Source: Pyrenochaeta sp. MPI-SDFR-AT-0127
Lineage: Eukaryota > Ascomycota > Dothideomycetes > Pleosporales > Cucurbitariaceae
Length of the DNA stretch: 64,000 bases
Direction: 5' to 3'
NCBI GenBank assembly: GCA_020747015.1
Contig: JAGTJM010000013.1
Location: 711,086-775,085, forward strand
Part shown: in pieces, positions 11,819 to 23,316 of the stretch
How positions within the stretch are numbered: position 1 is the first letter of the stretch
Layout of the letters: every line of letters begins with the position of its first letter
Made by a program: the position numbers and the translations under genes
The notes under the pieces: generated by a model
What the model was told of the DNA's origin: nothing
What the model saw: the letters and a program-made list of their open reading frames with translations, nothing else
The model's database searches: none

Positions 11819-13518
11819 CTAGTCAATAGCGATGCGAACCGAAATGGAGCCCTTCTTCGTCTGCACCACGATCAGATCATGGTCGTAGGATATATCTTCC
11901 ACGGTCGTCTCCACAAGCTTTGACCTTGGAATGACGCAGAATGCCGTAAGTGCCGCCATGATATAGAGTTCGCAATAGGCCAGACTATGACTCGTGTTAG
12001 CTTCGACTATCCTTTGAATCCACATTGGCATCTCGCTTCGATCGGGGGTACTGCGGCGTCCATGACTTACTTCTCGCCTATACAACTGCGACTTCCCTTT
12101 CCGAATGCAATCAACTTCTTCTGTAGTGGGTAGTTTGGCTGCCCATCTGCAAGAAGCCATCTCTCAGGAATGAATTCGTCAGGGCTTGGAAATAGGTCTT
12201 TGTTCCAATGATTGATCATGGAAGTCATCCCAATGGGTGTGCCGCGAGGAATGACCCACTCTGTCTTGCCATCGGCACTCTGGTAGTGTAGATCTTCCTC
12301 ACGAGCAATCCTAGCTGACCTATGCGAGACTCCAGGCATCATACGCAGGCATTCTTGTAGAACGGCCCAGAAATAAGGGCACTTTTCCAGCTCGACCCAC
12401 TTCATGGTCTGGGCGTCGAGTCCGAGGGTGGAAAGATCGGACATGAGACGTGCGTAGATAGCAGGTTTGGCGAGAACCCAGTACGTGAAAACTGTAAGTA
12501 TGGCCTAGTGTTTGTGTGGTCAGGAACAAATCTGTGAAGCTTGTTGGCCGTAATCACTTACTGCAGTAGTCTCTGTACCTGCTAACAGAAAGTTGAACCC
12601 TTCGCCATTGAAGCGGTATTTCTCTTCCTCAGACAGCGCCTTCGGGTTGCTCATCATCTCTGCGAACACTCGTCCATTCTCAGGATTTTTAAGGGCAGCT
12701 CCGATGTATTGGGGGATGGTGACGTTCATCACTCTCATTACAGCCTTGATGTCTTCTCCGAGATAGTCTGCCATGAAAGGCATGACCTGCGCCATCTTTC
12801 TGCCAAGCGCGTTATGCCTCATCATATATGCACTCTTGAAGAACGATTTGACCCAGGTCGCAAAGTTGGGCTCCCAGCCTTCTTGAGTAACGAAGCCCAT
12901 TGGCTCGCCGAAAGCGTACTGGGAAATGACGTCCGCAGTGAAGCAGTTGAATGCCTCTTTGACGTCAAAGGCGCCTTTACCGGCAGACGCGAGCATCTTG
13001 TTTGCTGTCATCTGCGCAAAGTCGTGTACCTCGCCCTCTAACTTCAGCATCTGCTGGCGCGAGAAAAACTTGCTCAAGGGCGCCTTACGCGCTCGATGCA
13101 ACTCATGATTGACGGTCGAGAATCCTGTTACCGACACTGGTCCGGCACCACCAGTATTTAACTGATGCTGCCACTTGTCGCGCACGCGTCCAGGACCAGC
13201 ATAGATCTCGTCGGTGAAGGCAGGGTCGGAACAATGCAGTTCATCCGGATTGATCCTTACGATTGGGCCATACCTCTCGTGCATGCGTGCAATGACCTTT
13301 CCATATCGCCCAAGCAACCACCAGTCGTAGTAGGCCTCGTAAAGATAGCTCGCGGCCGCAATCTTAGACCCTGGGAATCTTGAGAGCGGGTGGAAGGGCG
13401 AGATGTTGTAGAGCGCAATGGAAATTCTGTAGCCAATCCATACCGTGACAAGCCATATGATACTAGAGATGGAGATGGTCGACTTGAGGCCAGAAAACAC
13501 ACCTGAATGAGACTCCAT
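11819..13518 (-). CDS. cytochrome P450 monooxygenase (trichodiene oxygenase/CYP58-like)
   Basis: A 518-residue P450 from three exons: 13518..12562, 12504..12071 and 11984..11819 (introns 57 and 86 bp). An N-terminal membrane anchor (ISSIIWLVTVWIGYRISIALY) is followed by a proline-containing hinge (PFHPLSRFPGSK). The I-helix oxygen-binding motif is AGTETTA, split by intron 1. The K-helix ExxR is in LQECLRMM, the PERW meander is present (FIPERWL), and the heme loop FGKGSRSCIG has the axial Cys. The DKWQHQLNTGGAGPVSVTGFSTVNHELHRARKAPLSKFFS region resembles trichodiene-oxygenase-like fungal P450s. The substrate cannot be inferred; no biosynthetic backbone gene is adjacent. Likely ER-anchored with a separate P450 reductase. 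Confidence 0.94.
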
Positions 13519-14799
13519 GATACGGGTAATGTGCGTTACGACAGTGCACAATAGTACGAAAGAGTTACAGTGCACACTTACGTTACAGCGGGGCCAGGGT
13601 ACTGTATATACGTACGTGCTTCTGATCATGAATCAGATTTACTCTTGCACGCCACTCCTGTTCTGTTCTCGGCCGCTGATATACGCTACCACCCCAAAAC
13701 TCTCGACACTAAATGTACCACGTTTCTCGCTTAAGAAACCCCTTTTCGCAGCAAACAAATCTGTTATTCAGGTGGCATAATTGGCTCCCTGAAGATTTAG
13801 ACAACGGCTAGCCGCAGCCGCCTCCTGCATAGAACACTGCCCATGTGGACCAAAGTGGAGCACGGATTTTACCATAGCGGACGGCATATTGCCGTCGAGA
13901 GTCAGTTTCAACGCTCCTCGGAGCTGGTCTTTCGCAATCTCCAGGACTTTGGCTGCCGGAGATGCCACTCGCACGCTCTATGTACAACAAGCAGTGATGT
14001 TGTCCATTTTGAGGAACTACACAGGCTGTAGACAAACTGCAGAGATACCCCCAACGTAGATATAGACGAGTTTTTCGGGCCAAACAGAAAGAGAAATATC
14101 GCGCAGTGTGGAGCCGAACATGTGAATTTGGACAATGATGGTCGTTGACAAGGTCGATCACGGCAGTCCGCCTTGGAACGTGCGTCCGGTTTCCCAGCAT
14201 TTTGGGCATAGTCTTGCTAGCTTGGTCCCACTTCTAGTCTGCATTCCCTGTCTTCTTTCATCATCTTTGAAGAATTTTCCGTGCCGTTAAACTCGTCGAG
14301 CCAATCTTTGCTACCAAATTCCAGGAACCATGTCCGCCGTTTGAGACAGCGGAAAGGGACGGTCCACCGGGAGGCTACATCCGTGCCCCTCGCGTGAGGC
14401 AGTCATCATTATGATCAACGCCACGCATTACTCGACTGGTAAAGAATTGCTGAAACGTGGAATCGAATGGGAAAAATACGTTATGCATCGTACGTTTGAG
14501 GCAATGGTCCAGCGAGACGGCGTTTCGGTTTGTGTCCGATTACATTCAAGAGAACCTGTTTTGGCCTTGCATGCATCTACAGCCCCATAGTTCTACGGAT
14601 AGGTGTCGAAGTCAGGTTCAAGACGTTAGGAGGAGTCAGCTCGGTTAGAATCTTCGAGCTTTAAGTCCTTGCCTTGTCTCGCCTCTCTATCCGCTTCTTC
14701 GTATGTGCGACTTCGAAATCTATGCGTTTCCGGCTCTCCTCTTCACATTCGCCTGCATTGCCCTTTGGACGATTTAATTCCACCCTTTTTTAATTCGAA
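13519..14799. other. intergenic between P450 and rhodopsin-domain gene, no gene recognised
   Basis: About 1.28 kb holding the promoters of two divergently oriented loci. Frames of 60-133 codons are present on both strands but show no domain, signal peptide or splice-supported extension. Confidence 0.5.
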
Positions 14800-15736
14800 A
14801 TGGTGCTGGAAACGCAGGGATTGCCCATGACGGGCAGTGCCCGGGATTCACTGATAGCAATGTCTGTGTTGTGGCTCCTCTTTGCAACAGTAGTTGGCTT
14901 CCGCCTTCGAGGACGTCTTCGTGGACCAGGACTGGCACTTGACGACATATTAGCTATAAATGCGCTGGTTAGTGTTGAAAGAAATGAAGTGGATATGAAA
15001 ATGCACGACTTACGATGTCTGGCAGGTTCTGTCAACCAGTACCATTGGCCTGAACGCTGCAGGTAAGAGTCTTTCCTCTTGAAATGCTTGATCATTTCGA
15101 ACCTGGTCACGGATTTGCTCATCGTCGCACTCCCGGTGAGATGTGTATGGCGGCTACAAATGCGAAAGACGGAGAAGTTTGCAGTCCTGGCGTGTTTTGG
15201 GTTAGGACTGGCATGCGTTGTTATTAGTGTGGCGCGGTTTGTCCTGATTTATACCATTGGTATGTTCCGCACCTCCATGCGAAGACAAGCTTGTAGCTAA
15301 TAGACCATCTAGACCTTCTTGGTAATCTGACAGGCACATCGCTTACGACTTTCATGCTCTGTACCGTTGAGCTTATGCTTGCGGGTCTTTGCATCAACAT
15401 TCCCATGCTTCGACCGTTCTACCTCCAATGGCGCGCAAAGTATAAGTCATCATCCTTGAGCAACGCTGGACGGCCGAGTGCTGCAAAATCATCAGCAGCC
15501 GGGCAATTAGGGTCAAATCAAGCGAGGCCAGGCCACTACACGAAATGGATGGAACTGGTACGTCTTGCTATTGTGATAAAGAAATCTAGTCATTGGCTAA
15601 CATGTATCAGGACGACAAAGATCAGATGAATGTTACAATCACCCATGATGACGAGAGTTCTGAAAGGAAACTGACGCTAGACCAACCACATGACGCGATT
15701 CACGTATCTAAAGACTGGCAGGTCACGCGAAACTGA
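14800..15736 (+). pseudogene. fungal rhodopsin-domain (PTH11-like 7TM) gene with internal deletion
   Basis: Start and end are intact but the middle is missing. Exon 1 (14800-14967) encodes a first membrane segment and RGPGLALDDILAINAL. After a 58-bp intron, 15026-15062 reads VLSTSTIGLNAAG. The next homologous stretch begins at about 15082 (KCLIISNLVTDLLIVALPVRCVWRLQMRKTEKFAVL), which in this family lies some 80-100 residues further on, past helices 2-4. No acceptor AG lies between 15063 and that stretch, and reading through meets TGA. Downstream exons splice cleanly: 74-bp intron 15260-15333 before TSLTTFMLCTVELMLAGLCINIPMLRP, and 53-bp intron 15558-15610 before the hydrophilic tail DDKDQMNVTITHDD...VTRN and its stop. 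The deletion is an inference from family layout; an assembly error is the alternative. Confidence 0.75.
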
Positions 15737-17104
15737 GGTTGAATACTACTACGGAGTCTGGTTGTGCTGGAACAGAGTGTGGTCTTATTGCAACACTGTA
15801 TACAAGCTTCGAAGACGGAAGCGGTATATCTTAGTGTCGTTCTTTGATACCAGAACTCAATCTCGGGTTTGATCAAGCTACTAAATGTACCCTCTACTTG
15901 GCCAAGCTCTCATAATCTAGTTCTTATCTGTCTAATGTTCTACTTCATTGTACCGCTGCACAAGGTCGAACACTACCAACACTAAGTATGCGTACGACGC
16001 ATTTGAAATGGCACTATGACCCTCTAGTACCTTAGCCAAAGAATTCGACTTGCTTCGCCTTACTGCCATAAGCCTTCCGCTAATCCCTAGGCGCAAATTG
16101 AACTATATTTCCGCTACCTACACAGCATATTTATTCTTTGCATTCAAGCTCCCGTACCCTCTTCTAGCTCCAGCTGCATTTCTCAGATCGATCACCGTCC
16201 AGCACCGCAGGGAATTGTCTTTTCTTTGATATGAGCTGCTCCGCTGGTACCCTGTATTTCTATACCATCACAACCATTCTCCAGCACGGAGTTACTATAC
16301 TAACTATTTCCGTCAACTAGACCCTCCGTTGAGCACATGTTAAAATAGAAAGGGGACTAGGATAATACGAAGAGATGCCAAGAGTGTCCTCACTTGCAAC
16401 ATAGCTGCCCTCCATCCCGGTTGCTCTTAATGAACAGCAGCAAGCAGATGGAATGAGACTGGAATAGAGAGACTATGTTGCTGGAGCATTTCGATGGCGA
16501 CACGCTTCACGTTTCTGTATAAGAAACCATAATTGCAAATCCTGGATTCTTACAGCTTCATATGGGTTAGCGTAGCGCGGAGGCTAGTCCATATTCGATC
16601 ACTTCCGCCACACCACCGCCACGTGAGTGCACTTTCGGCGACTCTGCTTCTAAAGCCACCGTGGACACACCACCGAGAGCCAAAGTTTTACCGCCGTCCT
16701 CGTATCAATGCATGACCGCGAAGTTATAATAGGACCAGTAGATTGCAGATATTCCCTCTTTAGGTTGTAGATTAGGGAGACGATAGGGTCTGGTCACACT
16801 TGATACTCGCCTACCTTGCGCCTCAGCTCTTGGCATCTTACTTTTTTAATTTGAGTCTCACTCTAGGGTGATGACACACCCGTATCCCTCGCCTAAATGC
16901 CAGTTACACGATATGTTCTTTGGGAAGTTAAATGGAGGAGGCGTGATAGGTCACAATGTATAAGAGAGGAAGCCTGCAAGACTATGGAGAGCAGCAAACA
17001 AATTCAAAAACTCCAAGGCTTGTTTCTCCCATAGACACAGCTGGATTGCACCTCAGTATCAGTTTCAAGTTTTCTTCTGCCACGGCTCGAACCTAGTTTG
17101 CAAG
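15737..17104. other. intergenic upstream of NLP gene, no gene recognised
   Basis: About 1.37 kb between two plus-strand loci. Rich in CT/AC tracts toward its right end, as in fungal promoters. A TATA-like site is listed separately. No coding character seen. Confidence 0.5.
16959..16964 (+). promoter_or_regulatory. TATA-like site of the NLP gene
   Basis: TATAAG about 140 bp before the start codon at 17105, followed by a CA/CT-rich leader. Position fits a core promoter; weak evidence. Confidence 0.4.
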
Positions 17105-17908
17105 ATGCTGCTCAATATATCTTTTCCCACCGTCCTCGTTACCTGGCTTAGCATCTCGATTGCCGCAGCCTCGGACCCTCCACTCGCGGACGCGCAAAAC
17201 TCCATCGTCAAGCGTCAACGGCTCGAGGCTCTTCCTCAGCGTGCTGGCCCTGAGCATATCAACTGGCAGCCCTCTCTTGACTTTGATAGGGACAGTTGCT
17301 ACCACGTGCCCGTCATCAATGCCGCGGGGACAGTCAACGAAGGTCAGAATCCTGCCGGCTCGCATTGCCGTCAGGGCTGGATGTTGAGCAATACGAATGT
17401 CTACGTGCGTGGACACTGCCAGACGAAGAACAACGTGAAATGGTGCATCCAGATCTACGACTACTACTTTGAGGCCGACCTTCCAAGCCACAGACACGAT
17501 ATTGAGCACATTGCCGTTGTGTTCAAGAACGACAAGTTCGAGCGCATCAGTGTGTCATGCCACAGCAAGTGGGACTCTCGCGGATACAACGATGTGAGAT
17601 GGCACGATGGCGGATCACATGCAAAGATTGTCTACCACAAGGACGGAGCGAGCACGCATTGCTTCCGATATGCCAGGGCGAACGACGAGCCACCGGAGAA
17701 CCACGCCGGGCACTGGTTCCGAGGTGCGTTGGTGGATTGGTTTCAGGGGCTTAACAACAACCAGCGCAATATCTTGAATTCGCACTCGTTTGGGCAGGCT
17801 GGGTTCGCGATTAAGGATTCATCGTGGTGGTGTGCCATTACTGCGGTCATTCCCGAGTTGCGCAATCCTGGTGACTGTGAGAAGTGCAAATACGCAGGCA
17901 AATGTTAG
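17105..17908 (+). CDS. necrosis- and ethylene-inducing-like protein (NLP/NPP1 family), secreted
   Basis: A 267-residue single-exon secreted protein. A hydrophobic signal peptide ends near residue 20-23, and a dibasic KR site near residues 34-35 may mark a propeptide. The NPP1 fold is shown by a conserved histidine-rich heptapeptide at residues 128-134, a WCIQIYDYYFEAD strand before it and the C-terminal WWCAITAVIPELRNPGDCEKCKYAGKC. Family members are secreted by plant-associated microbes and many disrupt plant plasma membranes by binding sphingolipids; non-toxic members are also common. Here the heptapeptide reads SHRHDIE rather than the usual GHRHDWE, two substitutions in the most conserved site, so activity should not be assumed. 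Several Cys suggest disulfides. Neighbours are unrelated housekeeping-type genes. Confidence 0.9.
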   Translation: MLLNISFPTVLVTWLSISIAAASDPPLADAQNSIVKRQRLEALPQRAGPEHINWQPSLDFDRDSCYHVPVINAAGTVNEGQNPAGSHCRQGWMLSNTNVYVRGHCQTKNNVKWCIQIYDYYFEADLPSHRHDIEHIAVVFKNDKFERISVSCHSKWDSRGYNDVRWHDGGSHAKIVYHKDGASTHCFRYARANDEPPENHAGHWFRGALVDWFQGLNNNQRNILNSHSFGQAGFAIKDSSWWCAITAVIPELRNPGDCEKCKYAGKC

Positions 17909-18195
17909 GATGCATGTGTTTGATTAGTCAGATGTTTATGGGTTTATCATTGCCGGAGGCAATCAAGTCTTTGGGTTCGGCATGCTTGCGCTCCTTCCTC
18001 GGTGCTGCGGAGAAAGCGCTCGCTCTTGGCGGTGGAGATCCAATATGCAAAGGCTCGTTACACAAGATACCTTTCGGAAATTCTCTTTGATTTGATGCCA
18101 ATAGTCTAGTTCGTGTCACTTTTGAATAGAAGCATTCGTTTATCAAATGTATGAGCAAAGCACTGATGTTCATAAAACTACGGAGACTTTTTGAT

Positions 18196-19684
18196 CTATA
18201 GTACGACCTTGTTAGGGGCCTCCTGCTCCTCTGGCTCGTCGAAGATGTTGATGCTCCAGCGTGGCTTGTCTAAAGAAATGGTTAGTCATGGCCCTCATCG
18301 AAAAGCTTGATGCGTGAAGAGTGACTTACTCGCGGTGTACGGGACATTATATCGTCTTCTGCCTTGGTGCTCATCAGAGAACTTCTGGATAGCGGCAATC
18401 TCGTCCTCGCTCAGCTCAATCTCCTTGAAGTTCTCGGCAATCCTGGCTGGGGTGACGGACTTGGGAATGACGGAATGGCCACCGACCTGGCTCCATGCCA
18501 GAATGACTTGGGCAGGGGTAGCACCCTTCTTCTCGGCAATAGCCTTGACTTCAGGGCGGGTGATGAGAAGAGGAATGTCAAAGAAGTTGTTGCCAAAGGC
18601 CGAGTAGGCGGTGATGTGAATGTTCTTCTCCTTGGCGTAGGCGACGAGCTCCTTGCTGGGGAGGATGGGATGACGCTCAATCTGGTTGACGGCGGGCACG
18701 AGGTCGGTCTTCTCCACCAGCGCCTTCAGCGTCTTGTATGTGAAGTTGGAGACACCCACGGAGCGGACCTTGCTCTTGGGCAGCTTGTTCACGGCCTTCC
18801 ATGTCTCGCTGTTGGGGATCGAGTTGTCAATATTGACCTCGTTGGGGTCGGCCGTGGCAGGGAAGAGATCCGAGTGAGGGTCCTTGCCGGGGCCAAAGTT
18901 GACGGGCCAGTGAATGAGGTACAGGTCGAGGTAGTCGAGCTCGAGCTCGGCCAAGGTGTCGTCAAGGGCGGCCTCGACGTGGGCAGGGTCGTGCTGGGTG
19001 TTCCAAAGCTTGGATGTGATGAAGATGTCTTCACGCTTGAGGCCTGGGATGTCGGCAAAGGCACGCTTGATGCCCTGGGCGACCTCTTTCTGGTTCTCGT
19101 AGCTGTAATTGGCGGAAAAACTCGTTAGCTAGCTTCTTGGGGGTGATGGCGTCGAGGCAGAGAGGGCAGAGGGCCATAGCTCCAACGTCGCTTCTCTTCC
19201 CCACCGAGGGGCATCCTAGTCCCAGCCTTTGACCAGTATTTTGCGGACATCTTCGTGCGCCTGCACAAGACAAGGAGAGTAGCGCGAGGGCTGGCTGATG
19301 CGCGGGGGTTTCGTGTACGTACATCTTTGCGAGGTCCTGTCGGCAGAAAGAAATGTTAGCCAGTTGTCACCAAAAACCCCGAAATTCCGGTGACGGCGCG
19401 CTCTCAATGCACACGCAGCAGAGTTGGGGGGACTGGATTCGGCGTTTCAAAGCCTTTTGCTGTACTTACAAGGTGTCGGTATCCAATCTTCAGGGCTTCG
19501 TAGACGCCATTGCCAACCTCACCAGGAGCGGCCTGCCAGGTGCCATAACCCAATTGACTGCAGAGAAGAAGCTCGTTAGCAAAGACTCCCAATTGGTGTG
19601 TAGAGTAGTGCCTGGTAGACAGCGGACAACAACATACGGGATCTTGTGGCCAGAGTTGAGGGTGACGGTCTTGCCGGACGACAT
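18196..19684 (-). CDS. aldo-keto reductase, glycerol dehydrogenase/Gcy1-like
   Basis: A 331-residue NADPH-dependent reductase from five exons: 19684..19638, 19557..19470, 19336..19323, 19102..18330 and 18269..18196. The third exon is only 14 nt, joining HL to DLAKIYENQ. The AKR tetrad is complete: Asp in GYRHLD, Tyr in AKIYENQ, Lys in ITSKLWNT and His in LYLIHWPVNF. The NADP-site signature VIPKSVTPARIAENFKEIELSEDE is present. The tail NKPRWSINIFDEPEEQEAPNKVVL matches fungal glycerol/D-galacturonate-type AKRs. Cytosolic, no targeting sequence. Introns are 80, 133, 220 and 60 bp. The substrate is not determinable; glycerol, glyceraldehyde or other sugar aldehydes are family possibilities. Confidence 0.93.
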
Positions 19685-20517
19685 TCTGAAAGATGTGTAG
19701 ACGAAGTTGGAGGGAAGAAAAGAATTACGGGTGATGCAAGATCGAGGCCATGAAGGTGGGAGGGTCCGTCTTAAGTAATTCATCGCGACACCGCTTTAGC
19801 CCTCACAGCCGGCCGAATGGCATCATATGTCGTGCAGAAATTATTCCATCGCGTGGGGTGCTCTGGCACAAATAGCAAGGGAGCACCCAGCATACGGGCC
19901 TCAACTGCAGATGGCGGGATAATTGTTTACATTGGCGACAGCGAGATACCCCGCTGGCGTCATTGGCGGCGGTTTTGCCCTACAGCGGCCGCTGTGGCGC
20001 GGGGCAGACCTCGGTGGGAAAGCGACCGAAGGGCCTCAACACTTGTATGAGTCCGCCAGATATGTCCGCGAGAAGACGCTACTAAATAGGCCATCATCAT
20101 GTGGCTGTACGAGGAAAGGAAGACCGTGATGGACATCTGGGCAAAAGCTACCATAGCCATGATACCGCGCACATCCCATGCACCAGAGTCGCAGCATCTC
20201 TTCATCGCCTTTTTCAGCGTCTACTTTCACCTACCGCTTAGCACCGAGATGGTTTAGTCTAGTGGGTTTGAAATGCTGTGCTATCTACGTGAATACGAGT
20301 AAAACTGTGCAATGAGCAACAACCTGTGTGATATCCACTGTTGCTCTCTGACCATGGATATCTTGCCAGTGGGATAAGAAGACAGTGTTCTCACGCACAG
20401 AGAACATAATCAAGGCCGGCCACAAATATCAGTATCAAAGCAATAGGCAAAAGCGGCATGTATAACCTTAGGAATTCCCCAAAGGTCGAAAAAAAAAATC
20501 TATTGAACATTACTTAA
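19685..20517. other. intergenic, no gene recognised
   Basis: About 0.83 kb separating the AKR start from the glycosyltransferase stop. GC-rich in its first half (promoter side of the AKR gene) and with a poly-A run near 20490. No supported gene. Confidence 0.5.
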
Positions 20518-21983
20518 TCATTCCGAAACCAATGCTTCTAATGTAATTGCATCGCTTCGCTCCTCGTCCGTTATTATCTCCGTCGAATTGGACTTAATTT
20601 CGTCATCTTCATCAAACTCGTCCTGTTCCCAGGGCTGTTTGGCCCGGGTCTCGTCTTCCCACGCAACTTTAATGGGCTCCACCTCTTTTATGACAACCTC
20701 GTCCTGTCTGCCCAAGAGGCTTTTTTGTATCACCTCGGCCAGAGCTTGTACCACAGTCCCTGTACCGCCGGCATGGACCTGGTCCTTCCCCAAAGTGTAA
20801 TGTCGAATGAAATTGCCGTTGCAGTCTGACACTCCAATGTTCCCGGAAGCCTCGTTTTGTGACTTGAAATCGGGGTAGCCCATGGCATCGTCACACGGAA
20901 TTCCGACAATAGTCTGGGGCGTTTTGCCAAAGTCGTACCGAATGTACTCCGAAAAGGCGCGCTGCTCATGACTCCACTCTCCCTTCCACTGGGCACATCC
21001 AGGGTACCGTACTTCAGTTGTGCAATTGCCCCATGCCTCGAGCATTTCAAAGGTGAGATTGTTGTTTTGAGATATGACGAAACCTCCGTTGAGGACAGGA
21101 ACTCCTTTGCTATCGGTGCTGATTGACTTTCCTAGAAACGAACATGCGTCAGCAAATACGGATATCTAGGTTATACGTGTGGAAACTCACCATCCCTGAA
21201 CTCTTCAGTATCATGGGGTAGAGCCATAGAAGTGTGCTTTGCGATACCCCAGCGATTGAACATCCATTCGAGAGGAACTTCCAGATGCGAGACAACGACA
21301 TCGGCGTCCATTGCAACAATGAATTGATAGTCCGGAAGAAGTTCCTTAAACACGTGCGGTCTGATCCAAGTAGGGTAGTGATCAGGCATGTTTAGCGCCT
21401 GGTAATACCTATACTCGTATCCGTGAATCATGGCGTAGAGGTAGTGGTTCGCAATCGCATGCGATACAAGCCCGGTGCCGCTAGACTGCAGAGTCTCCCA
21501 ATCCAATTTACCACCAGGATCCAAAATTTGGTTGTCGCCCGTCGGAACACGTGTGTCAATGTCGACAATGAGTAGCTTTTTCCCCAGAGGTTCTTGCCAT
21601 GTTGATTCGTTCCCATATGCACCGGAAAAGTATTTTCCCTTGGAATCTCGATAGTAGTGTTGGGTTGGGTCAACCTTTATCGTCTTGAAAAGGGTGGTGA
21701 TCGCATTGCGCAGCTCAGCTGCCTCGGCCGACTCGGGGGTCTCATGAAACTCGCGAGACTCAGTAGTTGATTCTGAGGACCTGAACAGCGTTAGATGTAG
21801 CCATCAAAGTTGTGGTGGGATACTATACGCATTAGACACCCTTGTAACACTCTCCGAAGCTACCAACTCGTTTGACCGACGGACAGACCCTTGAAAATAA
21901 ATGGTGGACCATACGACAAATAGGGCGATGACGACAAGGTATTGCCGTTGAGCACCCAGTAGCATCTTTGGTTCCACCAACAT
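20518..21983 (-). CDS. glycosyltransferase, GT34-like (GMA12/MNN10 galactosyl/mannosyltransferase type)
   Basis: A 452-residue type II membrane protein from three exons: 21983..21829, 21780..21191 and 21131..20518 (introns 48 and 59 bp). A short cytosolic N-terminus is followed by an anchor (YLVVIALFVVWSTIYF), so a Golgi location is likely. The nucleotide-sugar core includes LLIVDIDTRVP, HAIANHYLYAMIHGYEYRYYQ and the DxD metal motif in FIVAMDADVVVSHLEVPLEWMFNRWGI. Further on are NGGFVISQNNNLTFEMLEAW and GCAQWKGEWSHEQRAFSEYIRYDF. This order fits GMA12/MNN10-type enzymes, but I cannot exclude a related nucleotide-diphospho-sugar transferase family. The acidic C-terminal tail is low complexity. 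It faces a GT31-like gene 1.3 kb away on the opposite strand. Confidence 0.78.
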
Positions 21984-23316
21984 GATGAAGAAATGAATGT
22001 GTGAACGAAAGGAAAGGCGCTGCTCGAAAATAATCGGTCTTGGAGGGGACTAGGAGGTCATCATATCGACCCCTTAGGAGGCTTATCGGTAGCATGGGCG
22101 TCGGCCTTGCCGTGACCGCTAAGCTCTTGACAGAAATGGAGGATCGGTGTTGACGACTAAGCCATTTTCATCCTTACTTTTCTGTTCCAGCTTGTTCAAG
22201 GACTTTAGTTGAGCTCGTTGTGGAGCGCGAACGGCTGGACAAATATCCGAGCATGGCCATTGGCTGAGAAATTGGGGATTATCGAATCCAGACGAGGCGC
22301 AGAGGAATGCTCCTATTGTTAGCCAAAAAATGGCTGGCCCGATCATTTGGTGGCTTCGGTAACCACGGAATGTGACTGGACCGCTTCCCAAGTTTTGCGC
22401 GGGATTGATTCAATTTTGCGCTAATGAAGCACTGACACAGGCGTAATCGGGAGGTTCTTTGCTTTGTCCAGGCGTGTACCTAGGCCAAGCTTCACGATGG
22501 AGCGCCAGACCCTTTTACCACGCCTCGAATTCACGAAATATGCCGCCTTTTGCTGATCATAATCGTATTGGATCTGCTGTTGAATTTGGTGTGTGGTTTT
22601 GCTGCAACATCTCGAAGTTGGACGCTTCTATCGTAGCAGCCCAGGTTCCATGGCATGCTATATTGGAGGGTGTGGATTGGGGCTATACAAATGCGACTCC
22701 ACCGTTAGATGACCGAATGTGATGGTACATGTTGGAACATAGAGATTACTTACATGTTCACCTTATGGGGCAGTTTGAACTGGCACAAACTCGAAAGTCA
22801 GGGCCAGCCCATCTGAGTGGTATGGGCACTGGGACCATGGTCGGGCACCTCCACATAACCTGGGATCTGACTTACGCCCATAAGGATCCACGATCAAAAT
22901 ACCTGGGGAGCGGAAACGGTGGGCAGCACTTGTTCGGTTGGTGAGAAGAAAAGTTGGGACTGGCGGGGGCATACCAAAAGAATCCAGGTGGGGCTGGAGA
23001 TGCCGCCTATCGTGGACTAAGCTCCTGCCAAGCTCCGAACCGAGTTTAAGGCTGGAGATCAAGGAGATCCAGATTATTTCCTCGACGCCACCAGCTGAAC
23101 ATGCCAATTTCCACCCCCTTTCGTTTTGCCTGTGCGCGGGATCGAAAAAACTAAAAGTGCCTACGCAACCTGCAGGGGATGTTTCGGACCTGTGTCATTG
23201 AGATCGGTGGCTCAGAATCGATACCATACTGACCCAACCTGAGGCTCAGTCCTTTGTTTCTCCCCTTCACTCCCCTTAACCCTCCTTCGCCATGGTCATC
23301 TTCTAGTCGACTGTAC
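21984..23316. other. shared divergent promoter region of two glycosyltransferase genes
   Basis: 1.33 kb between divergent start codons. A minus-strand frame starting at 22346 would give a 75-residue peptide with a signal-like N-terminus (MIGPAIFWLTIGAFLCASSG) and two Cys, but nothing else supports it. CT-rich stretches near 23240-23300 fit the GT31-side promoter. Confidence 0.5.

Noticed and set aside
15063..15082. Very short intron joining the two halves of the rhodopsin-domain gene
   Set aside because: No acceptor AG and below the minimum intron length; the missing helices cannot be explained by splicing.
22119..22391. Possible small secreted peptide starting at 22346
   Set aside because: A signal-like N-terminus alone; only two Cys, lies in a divergent promoter and has no other support.
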